Positions 9,224 to 17,704 are shown, numbered from the stretch's first letter. The stretch: DNA of 64,000 nucleotides from Aureibaculum flavum (GCF_016406085.1 NZ_JAEHFJ010000003.1:312288-376287); one strand, 5' to 3'. Made by a program: numbers and translations. Notes: generated by a model from the letters alone, not told the origin.

Positions 9224-10021
9224 TTAATCAATTCCCCAACCATCATAATACCCCATGTTAGATAATGCAAATGATTTTAATGCTTTGGTCAATTCCGCTA
9301 AAAAAGTGGGAGATAAAGAATCTTCTCGATGAATTTGCAACTCATAAGGAAAGTCTTTATCCTCAGTAAACTTTAAAGAATCAACTTTAAAATCAATGGT
9401 TTTAATTTTCTCTAAAAACCGCTTCCTATTCGTCTCTCTTTTGAAATAAAAATAATGATTTACTTTACGTTTTTTAGTAAGGTCTGCTCCTTCTAAAAAC
9501 ATTTGACTTAAAAGATCTTGGCTCATAAAAAAGCTATCAGATACATCTTTTGGGTAAAGCACTTCTTTATAATATTCCCATTTTTTATCTCGATTTATAA
9601 CTAAGTAATTCTTAGAATCAGAGAATTTAGCTTTGTATAACGAATCAATTTTAGTTCTCAAGTTAATCGTATCTTTTACATAATAGACATCAAAACCTGT
9701 ACATTGGTAAGTGAGTATACCTACCAGTCTATTCTTTTTAGATGATTCAATAATTTCATTAGCAACAGCATCTGAGTAGTCATAAATTTCTTCTAGACCT
9801 TCAGTAGTTGGCATTCCGTTATTAAAACATTTACTTGTTCTTTTACCAACCAATACAAGATTTTTATAATTGGGTTTACCCAACATATATTTGTAATTGA
9901 CGGTTACTGACATTATACCTTTTTCCTTTTCAATAACATAATTACCCCAATCATCTTGAGCATAACTTGATAAAAAAACGCATAGCAATAAAAAAATACT
10001 TGTGGATATCTTTTTTCTCAT
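9224..10021 (-). CDS. exported DUF695 / RraB-like domain protein
   Basis: I place the start at the ATG at 10021, giving 265 residues; a frame-open ATG 10 codons upstream would spoil the signal peptide (MRKKISTSIFLLLCVFLSSYAQ). The mature N-terminal part (about residues 22-140) resembles DUF695. The C-terminal part (about 180-265) resembles the RNase E inhibitor RraB, with KVNHYFYFK near its start and the ending GYYDGWGID, like the family's G-x-YDGWE tail. RraB is a cytoplasmic regulator, so an exported version suggests the fold has another use. Function unknown; domain calls are by eye. Confidence 0.75.
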   Translation of the reverse strand: MRKKISTSIFLLLCVFLSSYAQDDWGNYVIEKEKGIMSVTVNYKYMLGKPNYKNLVLVGKRTSKCFNNGMPTTEGLEEIYDYSDAVANEIIESSKKNRLVGILTYQCTGFDVYYVKDTINLRTKIDSLYKAKFSDSKNYLVINRDKKWEYYKEVLYPKDVSDSFFMSQDLLSQMFLEGADLTKKRKVNHYFYFKRETNRKRFLEKIKTIDFKVDSLKFTEDKDFPYELQIHREDSLSPTFLAELTKALKSFALSNMGYYDGWGID

Positions 10022-10082
10022 ATAAATGGTTTGATTTTCTCCCTTAATCAATTATCAAAAATGATGCCTTTTTAAAATAAAA

Positions 10083-10115
10083 ATCCCGCAAAATATTTAA
10101 AATACTTTGCAGGAT
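10083..10115 (-). terminator. terminator hairpin after the DUF3829 gene
   Basis: Arms 10083-10098 and 10100-10115 are complementary with two mismatches. On the minus strand a T-rich tract follows (ATTTTTATTTTA). It lies 22 bp beyond the DUF3829 stop. Confidence 0.6.
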
Positions 10116-10137
10116 AAATATAAACATTGTTTTTTAT

Positions 10138-11061
10138 TTAAACGAACCTATTGTAATAGTTAATAAGACTTTTAAAATCACGACCAATACTTTCAGCTTC
10201 ACGATCAGTAATTTTACCATCTCTCTTACTCTTTCTTACCTCTCCCAAATACTCTTCAATTTCATCATAAAAATTCTTGTAATAAGTCGCTTTATTTTGC
10301 TCTTCTAATAATTCAGGTGTTAAACCTTTATTTTTTGCATGATTAGCTTCTAACTCGTCATATTTAGCATTTAATGCATCAATATCAACTTCTTCAGCAT
10401 AAACTATATCTACAATTTCTTCAGCAATAGCTAAATCTGTTTTTGAAGCGATAATACTTTCTTTTAATGGATGATCTTTTAAAAGCTCTATTTCTGCTTG
10501 ATCAGAAATTGGTCTTAGTATTTTATACGCTTCAGAACGTTTTTCATAAAAAGCAGTAATATTCGTTTTTATAATTTCTAGATACTCACCTCCTTTTGCC
10601 CAATCATCATCCTTAAAATCTTCATTATCATAATAATCTTTAAACTTCTTATACGCTTCATGTGTGTTTGCAAATGCCTCACCAGTCGCTTTTACACTAT
10701 TTGTCAATTCTTCTTTAATTTCAGATGGTAAGTTATTACCTGGGTTTAATAAGAAAATATCGTCTCTCTCTTTGTTAATATCAGGAACCCTACCAATAAA
10801 AGCATGACCTAAAAACAACGTTGGTTTTCTCTTTTGAGTTACCATTTTACTCATTTTCTCATAATCATCACTAGCCTTAGTTATTTTATCACCTGCATCG
10901 TTCATATAGTCTACCATAGCATTATTGTAGGCAATAACACTGTTGGCTCCTCCAGAACCCATATCACTTACAGCATCTAATGCACTACTGGCTTTATCTC
11001 CTAATTTTCCACAGCTAACTACTATTAGTGCAGCCAATACAAATACAATTTTAAATTTCAT
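10138..11061 (-). CDS. DUF3829-like lipoprotein
   Basis: A 307-residue lipoprotein with signal and lipobox MKFKIVFVLAALIVVSC (C17). The mature chain is almost entirely charged and helical, with the YNNAMVDYMND segment near residue 45 that resembles DUF3829 proteins. It probably faces the periplasm or sits on the outer membrane. No enzymatic motif is visible. The gene is divergent from the TonB-dependent receptor at 11227. Family assignment is moderate; function is unknown. Confidence 0.75.
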   Translation of the reverse strand: MKFKIVFVLAALIVVSCGKLGDKASSALDAVSDMGSGGANSVIAYNNAMVDYMNDAGDKITKASDDYEKMSKMVTQKRKPTLFLGHAFIGRVPDINKERDDIFLLNPGNNLPSEIKEELTNSVKATGEAFANTHEAYKKFKDYYDNEDFKDDDWAKGGEYLEIIKTNITAFYEKRSEAYKILRPISDQAEIELLKDHPLKESIIASKTDLAIAEEIVDIVYAEEVDIDALNAKYDELEANHAKNKGLTPELLEEQNKATYYKNFYDEIEEYLGEVRKSKRDGKITDREAESIGRDFKSLINYYNRFV

Positions 11062-11126
11062 GAATTACTATTTTAAAGATTAAATAAAAATGACCTATTT
11101 ACATTTTTTTGAATAGTTCATTTACG

Positions 11127-11134
11127 CAAAAATA
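11127..11134 (-). promoter_or_regulatory. predicted -7 box for DUF3829 gene
   Basis: TATTTTTG on the minus strand matches TAnnTTTG and lies 65 bp before the ATG at 11061. No clear -33 element. Confidence 0.3.
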
Positions 11135-11226
11135 TGTAAAAAATTAACGAATTTACTAACGATTAATTGCCTTTTTATGAGCACTTGTTAAAAATTTCGT
11201 AACTTATAAATCTCTTATAATAGGAT

Positions 11227-13962
11227 ATGAGTAGATTTTCGCTAACACTTACTCTTTATATACTTACCTCTATTTGTGTTTTTTCTCAAGAAACAGGCAC
11301 AATCAAAGGAGTTATAATTGATTATGAAAATCAAAACCCACTTATAAATGTTTCTGTTACTATAAAAGAATTAAACAACCTTACTCTTACTGATATTAAT
11401 GGCCAATTTACATTATTAAAAGTTCCTGTTGGAGATTATATTATTGAACTTTTTAATGAAAATTATGAGTTACAAAATTATCCTATTTCAATAAAAGAAG
11501 GTGAAATTCTTGATTTAGGTACCATATACCTCTATCCTAACGACATTGTTTTTGACAATTCAGACCAACTAATTTGGCTTGATGAAAATAGTTATGAAAA
11601 TAATCAAACCTATTACGCAACGGCAAAGGATATTTTTCTGCAACGTGTGAGTTTTGATTTTAGTCCCACATTTTTCAGTTTTAGAGGATACGGTGCTAGT
11701 CAATCTAAAATACTACTGAATGGCTTAGATATAACCAATTTATACAATAATAGACCCTTTTGGAATACATTTAGCGGTTTAAATGATATTACTAGAAATA
11801 GGGAATCAACTGTAGGGCTTTCGTATTCCTCTCAAAATTTTGGTGGGCTATCTGGAATAACATCAATAACAACTGATGCCTCTAAAATGCGAAAAGGCTT
11901 GCGTATTTCAAGTTCTGTCTCTAATAAAAACTATGTGGGTAGCACCATGGCAACCTATAATTCAGGCCTTCAAAATAACGGATTGGCCTATAGTATTTCA
12001 GCATCAAGACGTTGGGGAAATGAAGGCTATGTTAATGCTACCTTGTATGATGCTTATAGTCTTTTTGGTGCTGTATCATATAACATAAACGAAGCTCACA
12101 GTATTAATGCCACTGCAATTTACGCTCCCAGTAGAAAAGGACAAACTACAGCCATAACCGAACGTACTTTTAATGAATTTGGTAGTAATTACAATCCCTA
12201 TTGGGGATGGCAAGAAGACGAAAAACGAAATTCTAGTATTTCTACATTTAAGGCTCCTATGTTTATACTAGGTTATGATTTTAAAAATGACAAATCAACA
12301 TTTACTACTTCTGTTTCCTATCAAACTATTGATCAAAAAAATAGTAGATTAGATTATACAGATGCTCCAAACCCATATCCCAATTATTGGAAGTATTTAC
12401 CTGAAATTAGTGAAAATCCACAAATAGATTGGATTAACTTATATGAAACCAATTTAAATACAACTAACATTTCCGATGGCGGTTCTGCTCGATATTTAAT
12501 ATACAACAATGTAAAAAAAGATGCTGTTTTTATGGTAAACTCCGTATTAAATAGGAAACTAAATGACAAGCTAAATTTTGACATTGGACTATCTTTTAAA
12601 AACAGTAATTCTAATAATTACGCCCAGCCAAAAGATCTTTTAGGAGGGCAATTTTATTTAGATGTAAATCCGTTTACCCTTATTGAGGGCAATCCATCCA
12701 ATAATGATGTATTAGACCCAGAAAACAAAGGTTTAAATGATAAAATCAAGTACAATTTTAATTTACAAGCATATCAAGCTTCGGCATTTACGCAATTACA
12801 ATACAAAACGGAGAAAACTGAATTTTTTATTGCTGCCAACTACTCGAGAAAAGAATTTCAAAGAGAGGGTTTATTCTTGAACCAAGCTTATGTAAATAAT
12901 TCTTTAGGTAATAGTGAACAACTAATCTTTGATGATTACGCTTTTAAAGCAGGCACTAAATATCAATTTATATCAAAACATTATTTTGAAATAAACACTG
13001 CTTACTTAACCCAAGGGCCAACAATTCAAAATTCATTTATAAATAGTAGAGAAAACAATGCCATTGTTCCCAATTTGGTATCAGAGAAGATTACCTCAGC
13101 AGATGTTACATACCTTATCAATAGTCCCAAATTACAGTCTCGATTAACGGGTTATTTTACTGATTTTAAAGATGGGACTACAGTCAATTCCTTTTTTGCA
13201 GAAATAGGAACAGGAGCCGATTTTTTTCAAGAAGTAATTACTGGAATTGACAAACGACATCTAGGTTTAGAATTAGGATTAGAGTATGAAATCAACTCCA
13301 ATTTTAGCAGTTCTTTTGTAGCAGCATTGGGGCAACATACCTATACAAACAATGCCAATGTAGGTGTTAATTTTGATACTGCTGGACTCAGTGAAGACAT
13401 TATTAACAATACAGGTTTTATTGATCTTGGTGAAACCTATCTCAAAAATTATAAGGTAGCAAATGGTCCACAACAAGCCTTTTCTATAGGCCTATTTTAT
13501 AAAAATTCTAAAAACTGGTGGCTTAATGCATCTGCAAATTATTTTTCAAATGGATATTTAGATATTTCTGCTATAACACGAACAGATGCCTTTTTTAGTA
13601 ACCCAAATGATTATGGTCAGCCATATCAGGATATTGATTTTGATCTAGCAAGAACCTTACTTAAACAAGAAAAATTTAGTAGTTATTCAATCGTTAATTT
13701 ATCAGGAGGAAAGTTATGGCATTATAAAAATATCAATCTAAAACTAGTCGCTAGTATTCATAATTTATTTGATGTAAACTACATCTCTGGAGGTTATGAA
13801 CAATCACGAACTGCAAATTATGCTTCTTTGGTAGCAGATACTGCCAATGGTTCTGCACAACGCAATTTCGGACCAAAATACTGGTATGGATTTGGGCGGA
13901 CTTATTTTATAAATCTTGCTTTAAGTTTTAAAAATCACAAACGTTATGAAGACAATAACTAG
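11227..13962 (+). CDS. TonB-dependent outer-membrane receptor with carboxypeptidase-like domain
   Basis: A 911-residue outer-membrane transporter. It has a signal peptide (cut near residue 20, VFSQ), a carboxypeptidase-regulatory-like beta-sandwich at about 24-105 (GTIKGVIIDYENQNPLINV), a plug region at about 115-220 (LLNGLDITNLYNNRPFWNTFSGL) and a long beta-barrel ending in an aromatic-rich INLALSF strand. It probably takes up a large substrate with TonB energy. It is followed by the DUF5689 lipoprotein gene, a SusC/SusD-like arrangement. Such pairs in flavobacteria are sometimes linked to extracellular nucleic acid or phosphate scavenging; the endonuclease-family gene at 19802 may hint at this, but the substrate is not shown by the sequence. 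Confidence 0.9.
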   Translation: MSRFSLTLTLYILTSICVFSQETGTIKGVIIDYENQNPLINVSVTIKELNNLTLTDINGQFTLLKVPVGDYIIELFNENYELQNYPISIKEGEILDLGTIYLYPNDIVFDNSDQLIWLDENSYENNQTYYATAKDIFLQRVSFDFSPTFFSFRGYGASQSKILLNGLDITNLYNNRPFWNTFSGLNDITRNRESTVGLSYSSQNFGGLSGITSITTDASKMRKGLRISSSVSNKNYVGSTMATYNSGLQNNGLAYSISASRRWGNEGYVNATLYDAYSLFGAVSYNINEAHSINATAIYAPSRKGQTTAITERTFNEFGSNYNPYWGWQEDEKRNSSISTFKAPMFILGYDFKNDKSTFTTSVSYQTIDQKNSRLDYTDAPNPYPNYWKYLPEISENPQIDWINLYETNLNTTNISDGGSARYLIYNNVKKDAVFMVNSVLNRKLNDKLNFDIGLSFKNSNSNNYAQPKDLLGGQFYLDVNPFTLIEGNPSNNDVLDPENKGLNDKIKYNFNLQAYQASAFTQLQYKTEKTEFFIAANYSRKEFQREGLFLNQAYVNNSLGNSEQLIFDDYAFKAGTKYQFISKHYFEINTAYLTQGPTIQNSFINSRENNAIVPNLVSEKITSADVTYLINSPKLQSRLTGYFTDFKDGTTVNSFFAEIGTGADFFQEVITGIDKRHLGLELGLEYEINSNFSSSFVAALGQHTYTNNANVGVNFDTAGLSEDIINNTGFIDLGETYLKNYKVANGPQQAFSIGLFYKNSKNWWLNASANYFSNGYLDISAITRTDAFFSNPNDYGQPYQDIDFDLARTLLKQEKFSSYSIVNLSGGKLWHYKNINLKLVASIHNLFDVNYISGGYEQSRTANYASLVADTANGSAQRNFGPKYWYGFGRTYFINLALSFKNHKRYEDNN

Positions 13963-13980
13963 AACCATTTTTCATTTTGA

Positions 13981-14120
13981 TAAAAATTCGTCTGTTCGAG
14001 TGAATTTTGCGATTGAAAAGCGTAAAATTAGTATCGAGAATAAGAATTTTGAGTCAAATGTAGTTCTCGATACTATTTTTAGTTCCTCAAAATCAATCAT
14101 CCCGAACCCTCGGGAGGCGT
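13981..14120. repeat. intergenic repeat-like element with inverted repeats
   Basis: The stretch between the receptor and the lipoprotein gene is built of inverted repeats. TAGTATCGAGAA (14029-14040) and TTCTCGATACTA (14064-14075) are perfect 12-bp arms around a 23-bp loop. CCCGA (14101-14105) and TCGGG (14110-14114) form a small GC-rich hairpin. The CTGTTCGAGTGA start and the ATCGAGAA motif recall a repeat I remember as common between genes in flavobacteria. It is unlike the AT-rich surroundings and happens to leave the downstream frame open. Copy number cannot be judged here. Confidence 0.55.
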
Positions 14121-14143
14121 TCTATCATACTCTATTATTCAAA

Positions 14144-16153
14144 ATGCAGAATGGATTAAAAAAATACTTTTTTTTCGTCTTTCTTGCCCTAGTTTCATGT
14201 GTACAAGATGATGATTATAAAATTCCAAATATTAATGATTGTGATGCATCTATTTTGACACCAACAAAAACAGTTGAAGAAATATATAATTTAACAACAA
14301 GTATTACCTCACAATACACAGAGGCAGATGTTATTGAAGCCTATGTAACTTCCAACGACCAATCAGGAAATTTTTATAATGAATTGCATTTTCAGACGCT
14401 AGACGGAAGTCATGGTTTTAGTATTCCTGTTGATGTGCCCGATTTATACACCATTTTTAATCCCGGTAGAAAAGTATCCATAAACCTTAAAAACACCTTT
14501 ACACAATTAAATTTTGAGAGCTTAGAAATTGGTAATTTATATGTTGATGAACGTACCAAGGAAGAATCTATCGGTAAAATTACGGCTGCAAACTTTAAGA
14601 ATGTGTTGGTAAAAACTTGCGATATTGTGGATGAAGAACAACTCGTTAATAAAATAACATTGAGCCAAATTACAGATGCACATCTAAACACGTTAATAGA
14701 GCTTAAAGATGTTCAATTTGAAGATGCTGCATTGGGCAAAACATTATACGAAACCAATACAGATTCTGGTGGAGGCACAAATTATTTAATTGAAGACATT
14801 TCAACATCATCCATTTCATTTAGAACAAGTGCCTTTGCAAACTTTGGAACTACAGAAGTTCCAAGCGGAAATGGTACCATTAGAGGTGTATTATCTAAAT
14901 TTAGCAATACCTATCAAATATTGATAAGAAGTATTGAAGATGTTCAATTAAACAATGATAGAAAAAGAATTGGTTTTGCCGAAAATATTAGTGGCACCAA
15001 AGCATCAATTGCAGAGATAAGAACATTATTTACAGGTACAGATTCTAAAATTACCGATGATATTTATATTGAGGGTGTTATTACCATGTCAGGAATTGAT
15101 GAAAACAATATGTCAGACCGTAATGCATTTATTCAAGATGAATCAGGAGCCATCGCATTACGATTCTCTTCTGCAGGTTCATTACGCAGTGGCTATCAAG
15201 TAAAAATCAATTTGAAAGATGTTGTATTAGGGAGCTTAAGAGGATTATTACAAGCAAATATTACGCAATACAAGCATGTACTTTTTGTAGCTGATAATGT
15301 TACTTTACCAACTCCAACCTCCATTACCATTGAAGACCTTAATACTGGTAATTACGAAGCTCAATTGGTACGTATAGACAATGTACAGTTTGAAGAGGAA
15401 GAAGGTACGTATAAAGGTAGTATTCCTTTAACCGATTGCAAAAAATTAGTAGATGTTTTAACCGTTTCAACCGCTACATTTGCCAATGAAGAGTATCCGA
15501 CTGGCAACGGAACAATTATAGGAATTGCTTCAACCTATACAGACCCTGTATTATTACTTAAAAACATAGAGGCCACGGTTAACATGACCGCAACCCGATG
15601 TGTACCCACAGGAGATATTACCAATAAAGTTTTTATTTCAGAAATAGCCGACCCAGATAACAATGCCAATGCTCGTTTTATAGAAATTTATAATGCCGAT
15701 TCTAAACCCATCGACCTTACGGCATGGACACTCAACAGATATACCAACGATAGCGAAACCATATCTTCATCTATGGATTTGACCGGAATCACCCTTGCCG
15801 TAGACCAAGCATTTGTAATTGCGGTAAATGATGTTGAGTTTGAAGCCGTTTATGGTTTTGCTCCAAATATGGATGGTACCAGCACAGGCCCAGCAGGTTC
15901 AAATGGTGATGACAATATCACATTGGTTGACCCTAATGGAACCATCATAGATATTTTTGGAGTAATTGGAGAAGATGGAACTAACACCAACCATGAGTTT
16001 GAAGATGGTAGAGCCTTACGAAACGCTTCGGTTACCCAAGGAAATTCGGTGTACACATTTTCTGAATGGCAAATCTGGAATGATACGGGAGCAGTAGGTA
16101 CAACGAAATTACCACAAAATGCACCTGATGATTTTACGCCAGGAGTTAGGTAA
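14144..16153 (+). CDS. DUF5689 and lamin-tail-domain lipoprotein
   Basis: I choose the ATG at 14144, giving about 669 residues; the frame stays open back to 13946 only because it reads through the intergenic repeat. From 14144 the protein begins with a lipoprotein signal (MQNGLKKYFFFVFLALVSC, C19). Next come two DUF5689-like beta-rich modules (about residues 30-265 and 275-485), then a lamin-tail domain to the end (starting VFISEIADPDNNANARFIEIYN). It is probably the surface lipoprotein partner of the TonB-dependent receptor upstream. Its last 250 bp are present again at 17711-17962. Confidence 0.85.
   Translation: MQNGLKKYFFFVFLALVSCVQDDDYKIPNINDCDASILTPTKTVEEIYNLTTSITSQYTEADVIEAYVTSNDQSGNFYNELHFQTLDGSHGFSIPVDVPDLYTIFNPGRKVSINLKNTFTQLNFESLEIGNLYVDERTKEESIGKITAANFKNVLVKTCDIVDEEQLVNKITLSQITDAHLNTLIELKDVQFEDAALGKTLYETNTDSGGGTNYLIEDISTSSISFRTSAFANFGTTEVPSGNGTIRGVLSKFSNTYQILIRSIEDVQLNNDRKRIGFAENISGTKASIAEIRTLFTGTDSKITDDIYIEGVITMSGIDENNMSDRNAFIQDESGAIALRFSSAGSLRSGYQVKINLKDVVLGSLRGLLQANITQYKHVLFVADNVTLPTPTSITIEDLNTGNYEAQLVRIDNVQFEEEEGTYKGSIPLTDCKKLVDVLTVSTATFANEEYPTGNGTIIGIASTYTDPVLLLKNIEATVNMTATRCVPTGDITNKVFISEIADPDNNANARFIEIYNADSKPIDLTAWTLNRYTNDSETISSSMDLTGITLAVDQAFVIAVNDVEFEAVYGFAPNMDGTSTGPAGSNGDDNITLVDPNGTIIDIFGVIGEDGTNTNHEFEDGRALRNASVTQGNSVYTFSEWQIWNDTGAVGTTKLPQNAPDDFTPGVR
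15902..16153 (+). repeat. direct repeat, copy A (3' end of DUF5689 gene)
   Basis: This segment aligns without gaps to 17711-17962 at an offset of 1809 bp. Positions 15926-15990 are identical in both copies. By hand count about 199 of 228 positions match from 15926 to 16153 (near 87%), and the first codons are more diverged. The two copies flank the three-gene cassette. Confidence 0.9.
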
Positions 16154-16232
16154 TATAAAATCTAAAAAAGATATTTAATAGATAATAGACTATTCTTCTT
16201 TTTTCACCAGATTTCTTTTTGGAAAATAGTTT

Positions 16233-16649
16233 TTATTTTGCTTTAGTATTTTCTCTAAGAGTTTCCTTCATGGCCGACAAATTTAAAATTTCGAGCATTA
16301 TAATACCAGTATTAGACTGTAAAGTAAGAGTACTTATAAATGATCTTACATAAGGGAACATAATTGCAATAGAATTAGCATAAAAATATTCAGGTATATC
16401 CTTAATATCAATATTTTCGGAAAATTTAAAAGTAGCTACCGATTCAATTTGAATTATTTCTGCTTTGTCAGTTTTTTCAGTCCCACTTAAATTCAAAATA
16501 AGATTAAACAAACCCTTTTCTTTATTATATTCACCTCTCGGGTTAAAAAGTAAATCCAATTCTGGTTTTTCATTTAGCGATTGATTGTATGAAAACCTTG
16601 GTACTGTAAATTTTTTAAAACTAAATGCTGCTTTTTTCGGTTTTTCCAT
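16233..16649 (-). CDS. SecB-like chaperone (third gene of HEPN cassette)
   Basis: A 138-residue cytoplasmic protein with no signal peptide. The C-terminal half carries the SecB-type signature: an FPYVR motif at 98-102, then helix and strand resembling the SecB ...L-x-L-x2-N-x2-L end (about 117-128). The N-terminal strands (8-80) also fit SecB's beta-sheet. Classical SecB holds preproteins unfolded for export. SecB-like copies beside toxin-antitoxin genes (TAC systems such as Rv1957 of M. tuberculosis) instead stabilise the antitoxin. Its place as the last gene after a HEPN-like protein favours the second role, which is inference. Start codon is 9 bp after the previous stop. Confidence 0.78.
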   Translation of the reverse strand: MEKPKKAAFSFKKFTVPRFSYNQSLNEKPELDLLFNPRGEYNKEKGLFNLILNLSGTEKTDKAEIIQIESVATFKFSENIDIKDIPEYFYANSIAIMFPYVRSFISTLTLQSNTGIIMLEILNLSAMKETLRENTKAK

Positions 16650-16658
16650 AAAACAAAA

Positions 16659-17129
16659 TTATAAAAAAAAAGACTCTGAATATTGTTCAGAGTCTTTTTT
16701 ATTTTTAAATGGTCTATTCCACCAATGATTATGCTTTGCAATTGGTATTTCAAATTCATAAGGCATTGTAGAATCAACTCCATACAAAATTGAATTATTC
16801 ATGCTATATTCAGCTATGACCGGAGGTGTAATTAAATCATATTCACAATCATCTTGTAAAATGCCTAATTCTAAAATTGGGTTTTCAACTGATATTAACT
16901 CATTATCAGTAATAAATAAGATTTCTTCATCAGGAAATGATTCTTCAAAATCATCCTCTAATAAAATTTGACCATTTACATATTCTATATCTTTCTCAAA
17001 ACAATGAATAGGTTTAACTTCAATAATGTGAGTATTTATATAGCTCCTATACTCATATTTAATTTCTAAATATGGGCAAATATCATGGAGCAATTCTAAT
17101 TTTTCTTTTAAAAAATCTATTGATTCCAT
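16659..17129 (-). CDS. acidic protein of unknown function (middle gene of HEPN cassette)
   Basis: A 156-residue cytoplasmic protein I cannot assign to a named family. It begins with a short amphipathic helix (IDFLKEKLELLHD), then beta-rich, strongly acidic sequence with motifs NTHIIEVKP (32-40) and FPDEEILFIT (65-74). Its ATG abuts the stop of the HEPN-like gene (TAGATG), so translation is probably coupled and the two proteins may act together. By position it could be the antitoxin or a second effector. I have the impression of having seen similar proteins beside HEPN-type genes in Bacteroidota. Its last codons contain a strong terminator hairpin. Confidence 0.7.
   Translation of the reverse strand: MESIDFLKEKLELLHDICPYLEIKYEYRSYINTHIIEVKPIHCFEKDIEYVNGQILLEDDFEESFPDEEILFITDNELISVENPILELGILQDDCEYDLITPPVIAEYSMNNSILYGVDSTMPYEFEIPIAKHNHWWNRPFKNKKDSEQYSESFFL
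16665..16700 (-). terminator. intrinsic terminator inside the last codons of the middle gene
   Basis: AGACTCTGAA (16671-16680) pairs perfectly with TTCAGAGTCT (16686-16695) around a 5-nt loop, with A/T runs on both sides that extend the pairing. On the minus strand the stem is followed by at least eight Ts that cover the final codons. It lies about 20 nt before the SecB-like ATG, so it should limit or condition expression of that gene. Confidence 0.75.
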
Positions 17130-17549
17130 CTAAATCTTATTTTTAATTAATTTTATTATTTCTTTACTAAGTTCTAAAGCTGCTATACTTTTTTCCCTAT
17201 TAATATTTTCATTCTGATAATCTGAAATTTCCCTAAAAGTTTTCAACGTTTTAATTTTGTCTTTTACAGACTTTTTATAAATCAAATCTGATTTTTCTTC
17301 AATTTTACGACAAATTAAATCAATTGGATAAGCATGTGAGTTAAGTGTTCTAACACCAACTTGCCTAGATGCTGATATTTCCGAATTCATTTGTTGATAT
17401 GAGATACCTATTTGATTTAATTTAGACTTTATATATTGTAAACATCCATAGTAAGAACAATGCACACTAGGAGCAAAAAAATCATCTCTCTCTATTAATA
17501 CTTCCGCAGCGGCCAAATTAATTTCCGATTTATTTTTTAAATGACTCAA
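17130..17549 (-). CDS. HEPN-like protein with R-x4-H motif, putative toxin RNase
   Basis: A 139-residue, all-helical, basic cytoplasmic protein. The N-terminal helices (NLAAAEVLIERDDFFAPSVH then CSYYGCLQYI) have the layout of HEPN domains, where an A/S-rich helix precedes a YY-rich helix. The sequence RTLNSH at 67-72 is an R-x4-H motif, the catalytic signature of HEPN ribonucleases. A further typical FREISDY segment lies at 105-111. Many HEPN proteins are toxins or defence RNases. It is the first gene of a three-gene unit and directly abuts the next gene. RNase activity is inferred from the motif. Confidence 0.75.
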   Translation of the reverse strand: MSHLKNKSEINLAAAEVLIERDDFFAPSVHCSYYGCLQYIKSKLNQIGISYQQMNSEISASRQVGVRTLNSHAYPIDLICRKIEEKSDLIYKKSVKDKIKTLKTFREISDYQNENINREKSIAALELSKEIIKLIKNKI

Positions 17550-17580
17550 TAATTGCAGTTTTGTCTATTAAATAAGACTA

Positions 17581-17588
17581 CAAATGTA
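17581..17588 (-). promoter_or_regulatory. predicted -7 box of the HEPN cassette
   Basis: TACATTTG on the minus strand matches TAnnTTTG, 31 bp before the HEPN-like ATG. No clean -33 TTG is seen at the usual spacing. Confidence 0.5.
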
Positions 17589-17591
17589 AAC

Positions 17592-17632
17592 AAAAGAACA
17601 TCATCCTTTTAACATTAGACGTAAAAGAACAT
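17592..17632. promoter_or_regulatory. paired 10-bp direct repeats upstream of HEPN promoter
   Basis: AAAAGAACAT occurs at 17592-17601 and again at 17623-17632, 31 bp apart (about three helical turns), immediately upstream of the predicted -7 box. The layout suits two binding sites for an autoregulator of the cassette; that role is inference. The rest of 17633-17704 shows nothing recognisable. Confidence 0.35.
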
Positions 17633-17704
17633 ATTTGGTTACAACGTTTAATTTTATTTCTTAGTATTTACAATCATTAAAAATAAGAAATTTCACTATC
17701 AAAA

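Noticed and set aside
13946-14143. N-terminal extension of the DUF5689 protein starting at 13946
   Set aside because: It reads through inverted repeats, overlaps the receptor gene and would bury the lipoprotein signal that begins at 14144.
16574-16783. 69-residue frame across the junction of the SecB-like and middle genes
   Set aside because: It lies in another frame over two well-supported genes and has no family features; it arises from the hairpin and A/T runs.
16154-17704. Transposase or integrase as the agent that inserted the HEPN cassette
   Set aside because: No such gene, terminal inverted repeat or clear target-site duplication is visible at either junction.
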